This document shows positions 19,845-31,202 of a DNA stretch of 64,000 bases, in pieces. The translations under genes were made by a program, and so were the position numbers. Source of the stretch: Micromussa lordhowensis (lineage: Eukaryota > Cnidaria > Anthozoa > Scleractinia > Lobophylliidae); NCBI GenBank assembly GCA_964020085.1, contig OZ026596.1, positions 29,651,322 through 29,715,321 on the forward strand, read 5' to 3'. The number at the start of each line of letters is the position of its first letter. Position 1 is the stretch's first letter. The notes beneath the pieces are model-generated. The model did not search any database, was not told where the DNA came from, and saw only the letters and a list, made by a program, of their open reading frames with translations.

Positions 19845-21470
19845 CAGCTGTTTATTTATATTGTATATAGTTTGTATTGTTTGTAATGAGTGGCCATCTC
19901 TAAATTATGTACCTGTACATGTGGGAAGGCTTTGGTATAAGAACAATTACGAGGAGCTCAAAGGTTCCTAACCATGAAATACCAGGTGCCCAGCACTTAA
20001 GGACGTTCGCGCTAATTTTTTCTGCGCATCCTTACTGCGATGTGGAAGTGGCTCTTTGCTAATTATAAGTACCATTACAGTACCTTAACAAGTAAATTTG
20101 GAAATTTAATTAGATGAGATGTTTTGTTCAAGGTTGAAACATAGTCATGTCATCACATTAGATTTCTTGACTTTATTTTATAAAATGACAAGTAGTGTTT
20201 CCGATATAAAATGTCCAAAACACTAGGATGAAAGGTGGAAGCAAAGAAGATTAACTTGAATTTTTATGATGGCATGTATGTTGTAGTGTACCGTTACTTA
20301 ACAGAAGTCCGATAGAAAGTAGTAGTAGTCTGATACAAAAGGTTAAACTCTCATAACATACTGTAAGGTCTCTTCATACGTATATATGTAGTTCTGAGAA
20401 TGTAGTGTTTCATTAACAATACCCAAGTTGATTTTTTAACTCTTCTACTGCCTATTAATGGAGTATTGATGTTTGAGAAGAAATGACCTTCCCAGGCCAT
20501 CATACTGATACATTTTTGCAACTTTCTCTTTTCATTTAACCTAAAAATGTCACAAAATCTCTCCATACACACACTTGCCTTTTCCTTTGGGAACTGCGTT
20601 TTTGAAAGTCTCCCCTCTTGAGATTATTTTGAACATTTCTTTTTCTCATAAAAATCTTAATTGGCATTTTTGATGGGCAAATAGGCAAAGTTAATCCAAA
20701 AAAGTTTGCATTCCAAACAAAAATATATTTGTGTAGGAGGGGGCTTTAAATTATCACCACTCTTTACAGTGAAAGATTTCAAAAGTTGATTTGCTCTTTG
20801 CTATTAAGGTGCATGTTTTTCACATGTACTGTTTTTGTGTTAGCACACTGCATGCATTCAGTAAATGTCTAATAGCAGTTGCTTATTCCGCGAGTGTCAA
20901 AGTAACAGCCTTACATTTCTTTTAGCCATTTATAACAAGTAGCTCTGGAACGAGAATGAAAAGTGAAGGTAAGGGGCACATGACACATGCGACTGGTACG
21001 CATGCTTGTCAGTTTTGGAGACCTTTAGACCTGAGTGTGAGACTTTGCCCATGTCAACACATTCCATTTGGCAAGAATGGCTTTGTTTTCAAAGGGTTCA
21101 TAACCTGGTAACTTAACGTCGCCATTTATGTTGCTCAAATGGAATAAGAGAAAACTTTTTGGGATATGTCTTTTTAGGATATGTCTTGCCGTCAGATCTT
21201 TTAGTCATACTCAGATCTGAAGGTTTCTTTGTTGTTTAAAGGAAGCTACAATTTTACATGCTTTGCACAATGCTAAAGAGAAAGATTTCCATTTCCCAAC
21301 ATGGATAATCCAGCAGAAATGCTGCACACAAAGAGTGTGCTGTGTGATCATAACGAAACTGCTGATTTTTATAATCAAAATAAATTCTTCTATTTTCAAA
21401 ACAATCAAAATACTTTTATTATAAATCACATCAATAATTTGTACAGTACAATCAGAAATAGTAATTAAAG
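19845..21470. other. Convergent intergenic region MAPK7 / GTF2H3
   Basis: The 1.6 kb between two convergent stop codons holds both 3' UTRs. No ORF with homology and no clear repeat element was recognised. No AATAAA was noticed close after the MAPK7 stop. Confidence 0.5.
21415..21420 (-). promoter_or_regulatory. Polyadenylation signal of GTF2H3
   Basis: TTTATT on the plus strand is AATAAA for the minus-strand gene, 51 bp beyond its stop codon at 21471-21473. Confidence 0.6.
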
Positions 21471-24400
21471 TCATTTTCCAGGGGCTGTGTTTTCTTTCTT
21501 CTTCTTCTTTGGTCTTGCCATGGGGAGGGCTGGAAGTTTAAATCTTGTCCTGAAACAGAGTTGGGAAAAGATTAACTTAGTATGTAGATCAATATGTGGC
21601 TGTTTCCATAGGCCATCTATAGGAATTAATGTGTTTCATTTGGTTTGTGTTTTGCTGGCAAATACTATGATTGGTTAAAATAACGGGGCATTCCCTCTAA
21701 CCAATTAGAACAAACCAACTGTTTTCCTAACCAATGAAAACCAATCATTACTTCCCCTCAGTACTTTTTTCCCACACTTGCTTTGAGTTCTGATTGCTTT
21801 CAATTTGCTGACCCATGGTGGACCAGACATGGTTCATCAATTATTAATTGCTCAGAAGTAATGAGTTGGTCTGCTATTGTGGTTGTCTCTTGTGTACAAA
21901 CAAATACTACAGAGACAAAACGTTTGTTGAAATATTTTCAAGATTAGTTTATCTATGTGTGGTAATCAAAGATAGGTACCTAATAAATTCTTTTCATTTC
22001 AATAAGTCTTCTTATTTTTTTGCGAATCAAATTTTCACAGTTCACCAAAAAAGCAAAACCTTAAGAAAATCTTGTGTATAGTCTGATAAATATTAAGATA
22101 AATCAAGTCAATGCAAACTTACTGGCAGGTGAGACAGAGAGGAATGAACTGGCAATAAACTGCAAAAAATAGCAAAAGAAAAGCCATAACATTTATTTGC
22201 AGCAGCTTTGAAAAAATACAGGTTGGAATAGTACAAAAACTAATTAAATTTTAACTCAAAAATCTGAAAACTTTAACATTTCTGTCTATGACTAGTGTTC
22301 AAAAACAGCACTTCTGGTTCTCTCAAAGTTCCAAATTTTTCCATTCTTGATCATAAAAATGAATTACCGGTAGGCCCTGTCCACACGTACCCGGATATTT
22401 TTGAATCTGCAACTTTTTCTTTCCAGATATGGCTTCTGTCCACATGCATCCGGTGAATTTGGCAGTGAATCCAGATCTTTTTAATCCACTCTCCATGAAT
22501 ACGCTATGTGGATGAGGAAACTTTTAAATCCGGAAAGAAAAAGTTGCAGACTCAAAAATTTCCAGATATGTGTGGACAGGGCCTTGGTGTAGTCCAGTTC
22601 TGCTTCTCTCTCTGTCACATAACGCTGTACTCTCAAAATAGGGAACCCTCTCTCCTGAGTACGAAAAATTTTAAGACAGAAAGATGGCCAGAACTCAACG
22701 TAAACATAATAGTTTATAGAGCAAATGATAATCAATGCTAGAAAAAGGAGAAAAACACCCTTATAATATCTGTTCAACGACTTTATTGTCCGCTGGGAGT
22801 AAGAATCCAGATGTTTGGTTTGTTCTTACAGCTTAACATTATTTTGGGTAGGGTGTACCTGAAAGAATCATCAGCTACTTTTACTTGGAGGTTCCTGTCT
22901 ATTTGAAATGGGTCAAAATAGAAGGCTTTCATTGTATTGTAAGCCTTACTTGATAAACAAACTGAACAAACAAAACCAATGTCAACAAGTCGCCTGTGGC
23001 AGAAACATGCAGCCCTGTAGTCAATGTGCACTGATGAGGGAAGAATCAACTGTTCACGGACCGACGGCTCAGGAAGAAACACCCACTGAAATGAAATGAT
23101 TAATGAAAAGCCAGGTTAAAAAGCTCTTTCCCCAAAAAGATATCTTTTTACCACTAAGAAAGTTAATTAGGCAGAGCTTCTATGGTAAAGGAAGCTCTTA
23201 ATACAGTTAATTTGATAGCATCTAGCTGTTGATTTCTAACTATAACATTTTTCAACATTATAAAAAGGACAAAGGGCTCTCATCATACCTTTTAGGGGTT
23301 AAAAATTTGGTACCTCCTAGGGTGTTCCAAAAAAAACGGTCTACAGCTGGAGCTTTTGCAGTACTTTTTGGGGTATTGAGCTGAACAAATTTGACAGGAG
23401 ATGTTTTGTTTTAGAATTGGTAGGGGTGAAAAAATTTCAAGCCATGCCCACAAAACAGGATCTTGGTACCTCTAAGGGGTTGTTTTCAAAATTTCTGACC
23501 AGCACCACTGTCCTTTTTATAATTATGGGAGGTCCCTGCAGGGCTATTTCCATACATGCTACGACTAGTCAGCCTCATTTCCTACTGGCTTATTCAGATT
23601 CTGTCACAACCATTATCACTTAAATCATCCTACATTGCTGAATTGGCAACCCAAATAACAGCTCTCAAAACGAGTACCCAACTATGGGCTGTAATAATCA
23701 CTGACTCACCAGTAGGTATTGAAGTAAAGCATGGGTCTGTGGTACTTTGAGATACATTCCACCTGTTATGTCGGCTGCCTGGAAAAGCCAAAGTGAAACA
23801 GCTTAACTCAAGCCTGCCAACTTTCCAGGTATTTTGATGGAATATATGCTGTGATACTCTTAACCTGCGAACAGGCTGTTCACGTGGTCAAGAAAGGAGA
23901 ATCCCTTTTTCCTTTCCTACTTTCTAATTCTTTCACTGCAAAGAGCCTGCTGGCAGGCTTGCATGACATTGTCAAATGTGTGTCAAGATCACACCCAACT
24001 CACTCGGCTCACTAGTTTTCTATTTCCTGTAAATTAGTGAACGCTAAATGAAATTTCCTACCTCTACATGCATGCAATGCATGCATAGGAACTGGTTGGC
24101 TTGTTGAATCACAAATTATACTTCTGGTTCTGATGAAAATTTCTCCTTCCAGAAAAAAAAGTCTTGTGATGTTGCATACTTTAACCATACCTGCTGCAAA
24201 AATCCCGAGTGTTCATCTAGTACACAGGCATCAATCACTGTGTTCTAATTATAACAACAAAATGTCACATAACACAAAATTAAACAAATGCCAATAATAG
24301 TACTAATAAAACTATTTCGATATTTGTAGTGTAAGGCTAAATATAAGCCCTTAGTTTAATATTAGAAGGAGTTTTGCTTCCCTGATTTGGGGCTTTAAAA

Positions 24401-27400
24401 GTATTTTCAGGAACTTACAACACACACATTTTTGGCTTCCATATATGAAACATGTAATACTCTTACACTTTTTTGAGCAGCAAATATGCAATTCATTATC
24501 GGCATATATTGTGTAGATACATCTGGTGCAGATTTCAAAACCTGCGGCAAGAAGTCATTGAAAAAAATTAAAGTTCTGGTCATGTTTTAAAAATATGGAT
24601 CCATCTCTTCTTGTGCATTAATATAAGCCATCTTTTATAAACTTACCAAAATCCGAGACTTGAGTTTCTGCCCAACTAAAAGGAGACATTTTTTCAACCA
24701 TAAGTTGTTGAATCTCAATTATTTTTTTCATTGACAATTTAACAGAGAATGGAGTGACTAGGAGAAGTGCCACTTCCTGTCCCTGAATGGAATAGTCTTT
24801 GTCAGTTATGATGGTATCTAATAGTTTGTCAATACCTATTTAAATCATGGTTTGGGTATAGAGGAGTTCTTTGAGTACGTCACCAACTGAAAATTTCTCT
24901 TCAATCTAATTGTCTTTAGTTCTGAGAATTCGATTCCTTCTTTTCATTGCCACTGTCTGTTTGATGACATCTTCATTAAAATTGCATTGAACAACTAGTA
25001 ATTGTAAGTTGTTAGTAATAATTATTATTAAGCAGATTTAAATGTAGCACTATAATCTACATCTCACGAAGAACAGTGATAATGCACTGAGGACTACATT
25101 TATACAATACCTGGGCATTCTTTCTCTGCTCTGTGAATATCTATTTTGAAGGTTAAGGTTATCGTTTTCTAATGCTAGAGATAAGGAAGGATATAACGGG
25201 ACCTGGAGATTTGAGTACAAGTCTGAGATCAAGAACAAATTTTCAAACCTGCTGCTTGTGTTCGATAATCACATTCCACATCAATCCTGTACCAATCTTT
25301 ACTGATTCAAAAGACTTCTATTCAACTGGTTAGTAGCAGGGAGGAGTAAGGTCTGTAGGAACATAACTGGATGTAATATATCAAACACCAGAGACAGTGT
25401 TTCATCAGTGTTTCATCCAAACACCAAGAAGAGAGTTGAAAATACGACACACAGCAGAGTTTTTTTGATGAAATTTGAGGTGTTTGGATAGCCAATGAAA
25501 CACTGTCTCTCGTGTTTGATATATCTTCTCAATAGAAAAAAAAACTAAGTACCTAGTAAACAGAGAAGTAAAACTGTCAAAATCTATGCTAATTAAGACC
25601 GGGTATCCAAACCTCCTTCACAGTTGTGATTTCTTTTGTTTTAACTTGATGAATTTATTAATGAGTTTGAGAATGGTAAGAGAAAGTCACACTTATATAT
25701 ACTTGTACTCATACTTGTAGTCACACTCCAATCTGAACTTCCTAATACTCAGGCATTTCCGCTTTCTACATATACCTGAAGATAGATATGATGAATAACA
25801 GAAAGCTTTCAATTGTTCTCTCCCAAAATTAAGCAGTTGCAAAAAGAATATTCAACATGTCTTTATATGTACATTCTTCATCATGCATGGTGAGATCACT
25901 TTTACTGACTTGCCAAGTATTTATTAGATTAAGCACCCTGAACTGTTAGAGTGGGCACTTATTTGAGGCTGGGCATTTATTAACTTTCCCTACCTACAGG
26001 GTGGGTGCTTTTTCAAGGTGGTACTTATTCAAGGTTGGCCACTAATCAAATGAATGCAGTAACTGACAAATTTATTTTGGGTGAAGAATTGAGACATGAA
26101 ATTCATCCACTGCTTACAATGCAAAAGATACAACATAAGGCCATGGTCAAGGCACTAGCAAGAAGAGTGGGAGGCATCTCTGAGCTGTGGTCATCCACTG
26201 GAGAAATATAAACAAACTTTTTAATCCTGGGATCATCATAACTTTAGCAAATGATACCCAGATATACATGCAGTAATTTTTAACTGGCCATTACCAAATT
26301 AATTCTAACAGAGGATTAGAAAATCATTTGTAAATATTAGCTTGCTTGTAAGCGTTTTGAGTAAAAATAGAAAATGTTAGGAATAATGCAACTTATGTCT
26401 ATCTGTACACAATGTCTGAGAATTCCATCCAAACTAACAATATCTGTAGTACCTTTTGAATCTTCCGTAGATAACAGATTCTTTAATTCGGCGACGATTA
26501 CATCATTGACATCAGCAAACCCTTCATATTTCCCATCTGATGGAAGATCTCTCTGAGCATTGTCACTGACACTATCAGTGGCATTTTCTTTTGGAAACAC
26601 AAACTTGCTGTTTGGAACACAACAGCGTTATTTAACAATACATACCTGGTACCAATAAAAATATCAGTGTTTAACAAACTTAAGTTCATAGGCTTACAGG
26701 CACTGGGGGGGGGGGGGGGTCTTTCAAAAATAAATAAATTTTCAGGCAAAACACTGATGATTTGGGCAAAAGTACTTGGGAAAAAACATTCTAGAATATA
26801 GTCAAGGCCAAGCTCGTAGGCTACTTTCTCTGACGTTTGCCTTGTCAAAATGGAGTTAATGTCAAATGATAGCATAAGGATGCAGATCAGGTGCGGATCC
26901 ATACCGGGTTCCACAGTTTTACGGAAATCGGTCAGATATTTCAGAATTACTCAGAAACTCCAAAAAGGGGACTCAGGGAATAAAAAAATCCAGAACATTT
27001 CCTAAGACAGCATGGCCCTGGACCCCTCTAGAAGGCACTCATTGTGTCGGAAATCAGTCAACAGTTATACTAGATCTGTGCCTGCAGGTATTCTGTTTTG
27101 GAAAAGTCATATATCATTTAAATGTGTATTGTGGAAATCCACGAGATGGATATTATTTCCATTAACAAAACAATGACAAAAGAATCAAAGCAAACAAAGA
27201 CCAAGACTTTTGTTTTTGTGGTTTTGAATGGCTCCACAAAAAGCCATTTTAAAATTTTCTTGAACTTTTCGTATGAGGAAGAATGAAGTGTTCATTTTAT
27301 AATTAAGTTTCTGATTATATTAGGCTGTCAATCAAGGTCATAGAGTATGCAAGGTTTCAAAATAACTATTTTTGGAATGAAAACAGTTTCATTAGATGTG

Positions 27401-29641
27401 AGAATTGTAAACGTTTTTTTTTTCTACAATTTGAGTGCGTTTGAACAACATTCAAGCTTTCAGGCATTGTGTAATATTTTTTTCAGGTAATAAAGTCACT
27501 GGCCACCCAAGTCTGAAGGTGCCCATACACCTATGCATAAATTAATTGAATAAAAGTCTGTCTTCAAGCTTTGATGTTTTACCTTGCCAACCCTTAACTC
27601 AGCAGGTATATAGCCAAGAAAAACACAAAGCAGGCTTATGTAAGCCAGGCTTTTCTTGTCTATGCACCTTCAAAATTAAAGTCTTTGTTTTCTAGTGAAA
27701 TTTCAGCTGGCAATAAGTCTTCTATCAGTCATTTCCATTGGCTGGTAGCCTGTTCTTACTGTTAACTTCCATAAAATAAAATGAAATGACTCTGCTCTCC
27801 CTCATTGGAGAGTTATCCTCTTCCCCTCCCCCGCATCCTGGGTAGAGAGAGGCACTGTGAGTCATACCGTGACTGACTAAGAGATACTGACCGGATCTTG
27901 AACCCAGATGAGTCCCAGATTGTTCAAACTTAAGTCCTTTGCTAATCATTAGGGCACTGTACCACCCACGACTGCATTGGATGTGATGCAACAAGTAATC
28001 AAAAGGGTGGATAGTGTTCAAGGGGGTTGACCAGCATAAATTCCCCCCACTTCCCATTTTGCATATTGCATATATTCACCAACTTATTACCCATGGTAAG
28101 AGGCAAGCCATAACCTGTCTGCAACATCCTACCTTGAGACATATCCCCAGGGATCTCTTTTTGAACATTGTAACAATGCAAGAGAACAGAGTCAAAGAGA
28201 ATCAAAGATATATCAGGATCAAAGAGGAACCAACAAATGGAAACTCATAAAACGACCAGCTGAATACATATAACATCGTGTTTTAACTATAATCAGAGTT
28301 ATTCTTCGATCAATGGTGCATGTGCTTGCCTGGTGATGAGTCCTACCTTGTGCTTGTGTGAGATACAATAAAAGAAAGACAATTGTTGTGTTTCATCATT
28401 AGATGAGCATTACAAAACACCACGAGACTGTCCACACAATGTGTCAAACTGATCTGAAAAGTTAATTAAAATGTACAATGACTGTTAACTAGAGCAGTAA
28501 AAATTTCGCACACATGAGAAAAACATTAAAGCTGAGCTGAGATTTTTTATTCGTCGATTCGCTTGGACGAAGGGCTAACGCTCGAAACGTCAGCGTTCGA
28601 ATCTCTTTACGGTGGCCAATTGAAATTATCAACTCAGTTGATAAAACCAAATTATCTTGAGATTTTTTCTAGCTACGCTGACCTGTGTTTGTTCCTGACC
28701 ATTCGACTGATTTGCTTCACAGACAATGCTCCCCCACCACACCGGATTGGCATCAAGAACGACAACCAGAAGATTTGAGATGATTTCTAGGAAAATATAA
28801 AGAAATGGGGATATGATTTAAGTGAAAGGTTCAGACATCAGTGCAAAAGAGTAATAGCGGAGCTCCGGCGGCCGAAGGCCGCCAAGCGGAGCCCCATACC
28901 CATATTAGGAAACTGAAGGGAACCCATGAACTGATTTTCTCATGTGTATCATGGCTAGCGGTATTGCTCGTGGGCGCGTACGCACGACGACGACGACGAC
29001 GACGACGACGGCGACGGTGGTGGAGTCGCGCAACATGGCGGCCACAATTGACACGTAAACCAAAACGAGGCTTCAGTTTTCGCGGGCTTTCCTTGTAGGT
29101 TGACAGAGCACATGTACCCTTGGTTTAAAGCGTCCTTTGGACATCCATGTTGCAGTCAATTGACACCTGTCAAAACAAGGAATCCGCTGACCAGTATCAC
29201 GTGACCATATCGCGGGCTCAAGTTCAGGGCTCATCGAGGTCACGTGTTTTTTTAAAGTTGACCGCTGCCCAAGTGCTGCTTTTTTCGATCAGATCGCGGG
29301 CTCATGTCAGGATTAACTTGCTGTAAACAGCGTAGGGTTGGTAGGAAGCCGGTTAACGCTAACCCAGGATTAAAATTTAACCGAATTATAACCTTTTCTT
29401 TTGTACAAAGTTTTTTCACTGCTTTTGTTTTGCGTATTTTGCTTTCATTAAAATTCAAAACACAAAAACAATATACAGAAAATCTCACCGCAAAGTTACA
29501 AAACTCAAATCAAAATTCTACTTTATCCTCGGCTAGTTTGATCGGGCTCTGAACAACCCGGCCCAGGAGCTACGCTTTTAGGCTGGCCTAAATCTATATA
29601 TTAGAAGTTGGAGTTGGAGAATCCAGCTCACCGTCCGCCAT
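21471..29641 (-). CDS. GTF2H3: General transcription factor IIH subunit 3 (p34)
   Basis: Twelve exons in transcript order: 29632-29641, 28683-28786, 28347-28453, 26411-26607, 25111-25140, 24647-24675, 24467-24541, 24191-24244, 23710-23778, 22950-23085, 22123-22159 and 21471-21549. They join in phase to 308 residues, exactly the human p34 length, with GT-AG borders throughout. The von Willebrand A-like core includes [15 protein letters not shown], a [12 protein letters not shown] helix and VIDACVLD. The C-terminal cysteine cluster (ACFCH, CSVCL, YC, LCLTC) is the p34 zinc-binding region, and the tail is basic (ARPKKKKK). Family knowledge: p34 pairs with p44 in the TFIIH core for promoter opening and nucleotide excision repair in the nucleus. 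The least certain joint is 26411/25140, where the expected ALC motif before YIHR is absent. Confidence 0.94.
22372..22584. repeat. MITE with about 50-bp terminal inverted repeats
   Basis: The left end begins AGGCCCTGTCCACAC and the right end is its inverse. The arms continue through AATCTGCAACTTTTTCTTTCC on one side and the inverted counterpart near 22531-22560 on the other. It is 213 bp, non-coding, in a GTF2H3 intron. Target duplication is unclear. Confidence 0.75.
25376..25524. repeat. Palindromic element
   Basis: Arms ATATCAAACACCAGAGACAG (from about 25377) and CTGTCTCTCGTGTTTGATAT (to about 25524) enclose further inverted words (TTCATC..CCAAACACC against GGTGTTTGG..GATGAA). Non-coding, in a GTF2H3 intron. 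Confidence 0.72.
26705..26719. repeat. Homopolymer G15
   Basis: Fifteen consecutive G in a GTF2H3 intron. Such runs are a frequent site of length error. Confidence 0.9.
28560..28660. repeat. Dispersed repeat ending in CAACTCAGTTGATAAAAC
   Basis: The segment ACGAAGGGCTAACGCTCGAA through TCTCTTTACGGTGGCCAATT to CTCAGTTGATAAAAC recurs at 32930-33003 with about 80-85% identity by eye. It is therefore a dispersed element, not part of GTF2H3. The superfamily is not determined. Confidence 0.65.
28860..29010. repeat. GC hairpin plus ACG microsatellite
   Basis: A perfect hairpin GGCGGCC-GAA-GGCCGCC lies at 28868-28884 inside a longer inverted context (GGAGCTCCG and GCGGAGCCCC). At 28984-29010 follows an (ACG)9 trinucleotide run, continuing as GGCGACGG. 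Both lie in the first GTF2H3 intron. Confidence 0.8.
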
Positions 29642-31198
29642 GTTGGAAGTGTGACTCTGAGTCACGTTATATTAGCCTCGTCCCCAGGGTCCTATCTAGA
29701 AAGGGTTACGTCGGTGTAAAAAGCCTGTGAAGTTTCTCTTTGTTTTGTAGTTTTGTAGCTGTTGTTAGAGTTAGGGTAAGGGTCTATTATGTTGACTTCT
29801 TTGTTTTCTTTGTTTTACGTCACTGGTGAGTGTTCCAGGTTCTTACATTGAGGATGAGTCCTTCTTTCTCTTTTGGTCTCATCCCGTCCAATCCCGTCTG
29901 CTCCCCTAACACTGTTAAAATAGGTCAAACAGAAAATTAATGAAGAATTAGTGCAAAATTCATTAGGCTCATTACTTAACTGGATTGTTTTGTTCGTTTT
30001 GCATCTTACTAAAAAGGAGTAATAAGTTGAAAGAGGAATCTTGGAGTAGTTTTAAGCTGGCTCTGTTTTAAAAAACTCACTGACAAGGACGTTGTTCAAA
30101 GAAATTAAACCCAGTACATTCCAGACAATTGCAGTGCTGTTGTATTATACTTTCCTTGTAGTTCAGTGTCGAGAAAAACTTAAGAAATTTAAAGATTATT
30201 TCCAGTCCGTACTGCGCAGTCCCAGCACCCTATAGCTAATGTTTATCTGAACATTATAAACCTCACTCAATGGAATGCGAATCAATGTTACTCGTTACGA
30301 ACCAAATACCTTATCTTTGAGGCCTTTCATATTCTTTTCCAACAGCTTCATTGATTTTTACGGCTGCGTAGTTGTTTCATCAAGTGATATAAGAAAGAAC
30401 AAAGCATAAAACTTTGACCTCTTTGCATCCATAATGGCAGTTGTTTTGAAACTTTGAATTTATTTCATGTAAGTAGTTGCAAAATATTTACATTTTGTGA
30501 TGTCTTATATGAAACAAAACAAAAAATGCAAACAAACTCTTGAGAGTGTGCAGGACAGATTGGAAATCATCTAAGTTTTATTGTACAAATTCTTCTTATT
30601 TTGCATCTGTTCCTGTTCCTCCATGGAGCTTTCATATGGAACAATGAGAAATTGCAACTGCAATGTCTTTATCCATAACTCATTAGGATTTCTTTTGTCT
30701 ACCTTATTTATTTACTCAGTGAACCATTTATAGGCAATGTTTGAGCAGCTAGTGTTACCCATCATTTTGAAGGTGCAGTGAATTAAAAAAAGAAATGAAA
30801 ATGAAAAAATAAAGAAACAGTATTTATCTTCAAATTCTCCTAACGATAAATTAAATAGTAAATTAAAAAATGTCCAAATAAATGGACACATGTACACATC
30901 CTGTACCTGTTTTTATAATTTTTTTTGACCAGAAAAAAAATAAAAATGAATTTTTTTTGAGGTTTTAATTGCAGTTTATACTGAAATGTAAGCCACCTAT
31001 GTTTAACACAAATATGAAATGAAATTTTTAAGGCGTGAAATCATAGTGGCGAAATGTGATGAAACGTGATGAAATTTCAAGGATTTTGCGTGACTCGTCA
31101 CACGACATGCATTGAAGCGAGGCAAATTCAAAGATCAGCAGAAATAGCTGCCATGTTGATCTTCCGCTATGTTTTACTGTAACAACAATGAATGAAAG
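29642..31198. other. Divergent intergenic region GTF2H3 / HECTD4-like
   Basis: A 1.56-kb gap between the start codons of two head-to-head genes; it must contain both promoters. It is AT-rich with poly-T/A runs near 30918-30960 and has no recognisable ORF. A TTAGGG-like stretch (GTTAGAGTTAGGGTAAGGG) is at about 29765. Confidence 0.5.
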
Positions 31199-31202
31199 AT
31201 GA
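31188..31202 (+). promoter_or_regulatory. Four-codon uORF overlapping the HECTD4-like start (ATGA)
   Basis: ATG AAT GAA AGA TGA ends inside the main start: its TGA (31200-31202) overlaps the ATG at 31199-31201. A second out-of-frame ATG at 31192 opens a further short uORF. An in-frame TGA at 31193-31195 excludes a longer N-terminus in the same exon. Translational control by reinitiation is an inference. Confidence 0.45.

Noticed and set aside
26005..26211. ORF with [20 protein letters not shown]
   Set aside because: Begins inside a dispersed GGGCACTTATTTGAGG-type repeat, antisense to GTF2H3, with no family recognised.
26498..26914. Minus-strand ORF of 138 codons
   Set aside because: It overlaps GTF2H3 exon 26411-26607 in another frame, and the GTF2H3 reading aligns with the family while this one does not.
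29033..29059. ATGGCGGCC start-like sequence on the plus strand
   Set aside because: The frame closes after seven codons and no downstream exon follows; the good ATGGCGGAC start for GTF2H3 is on the other strand at 29641.
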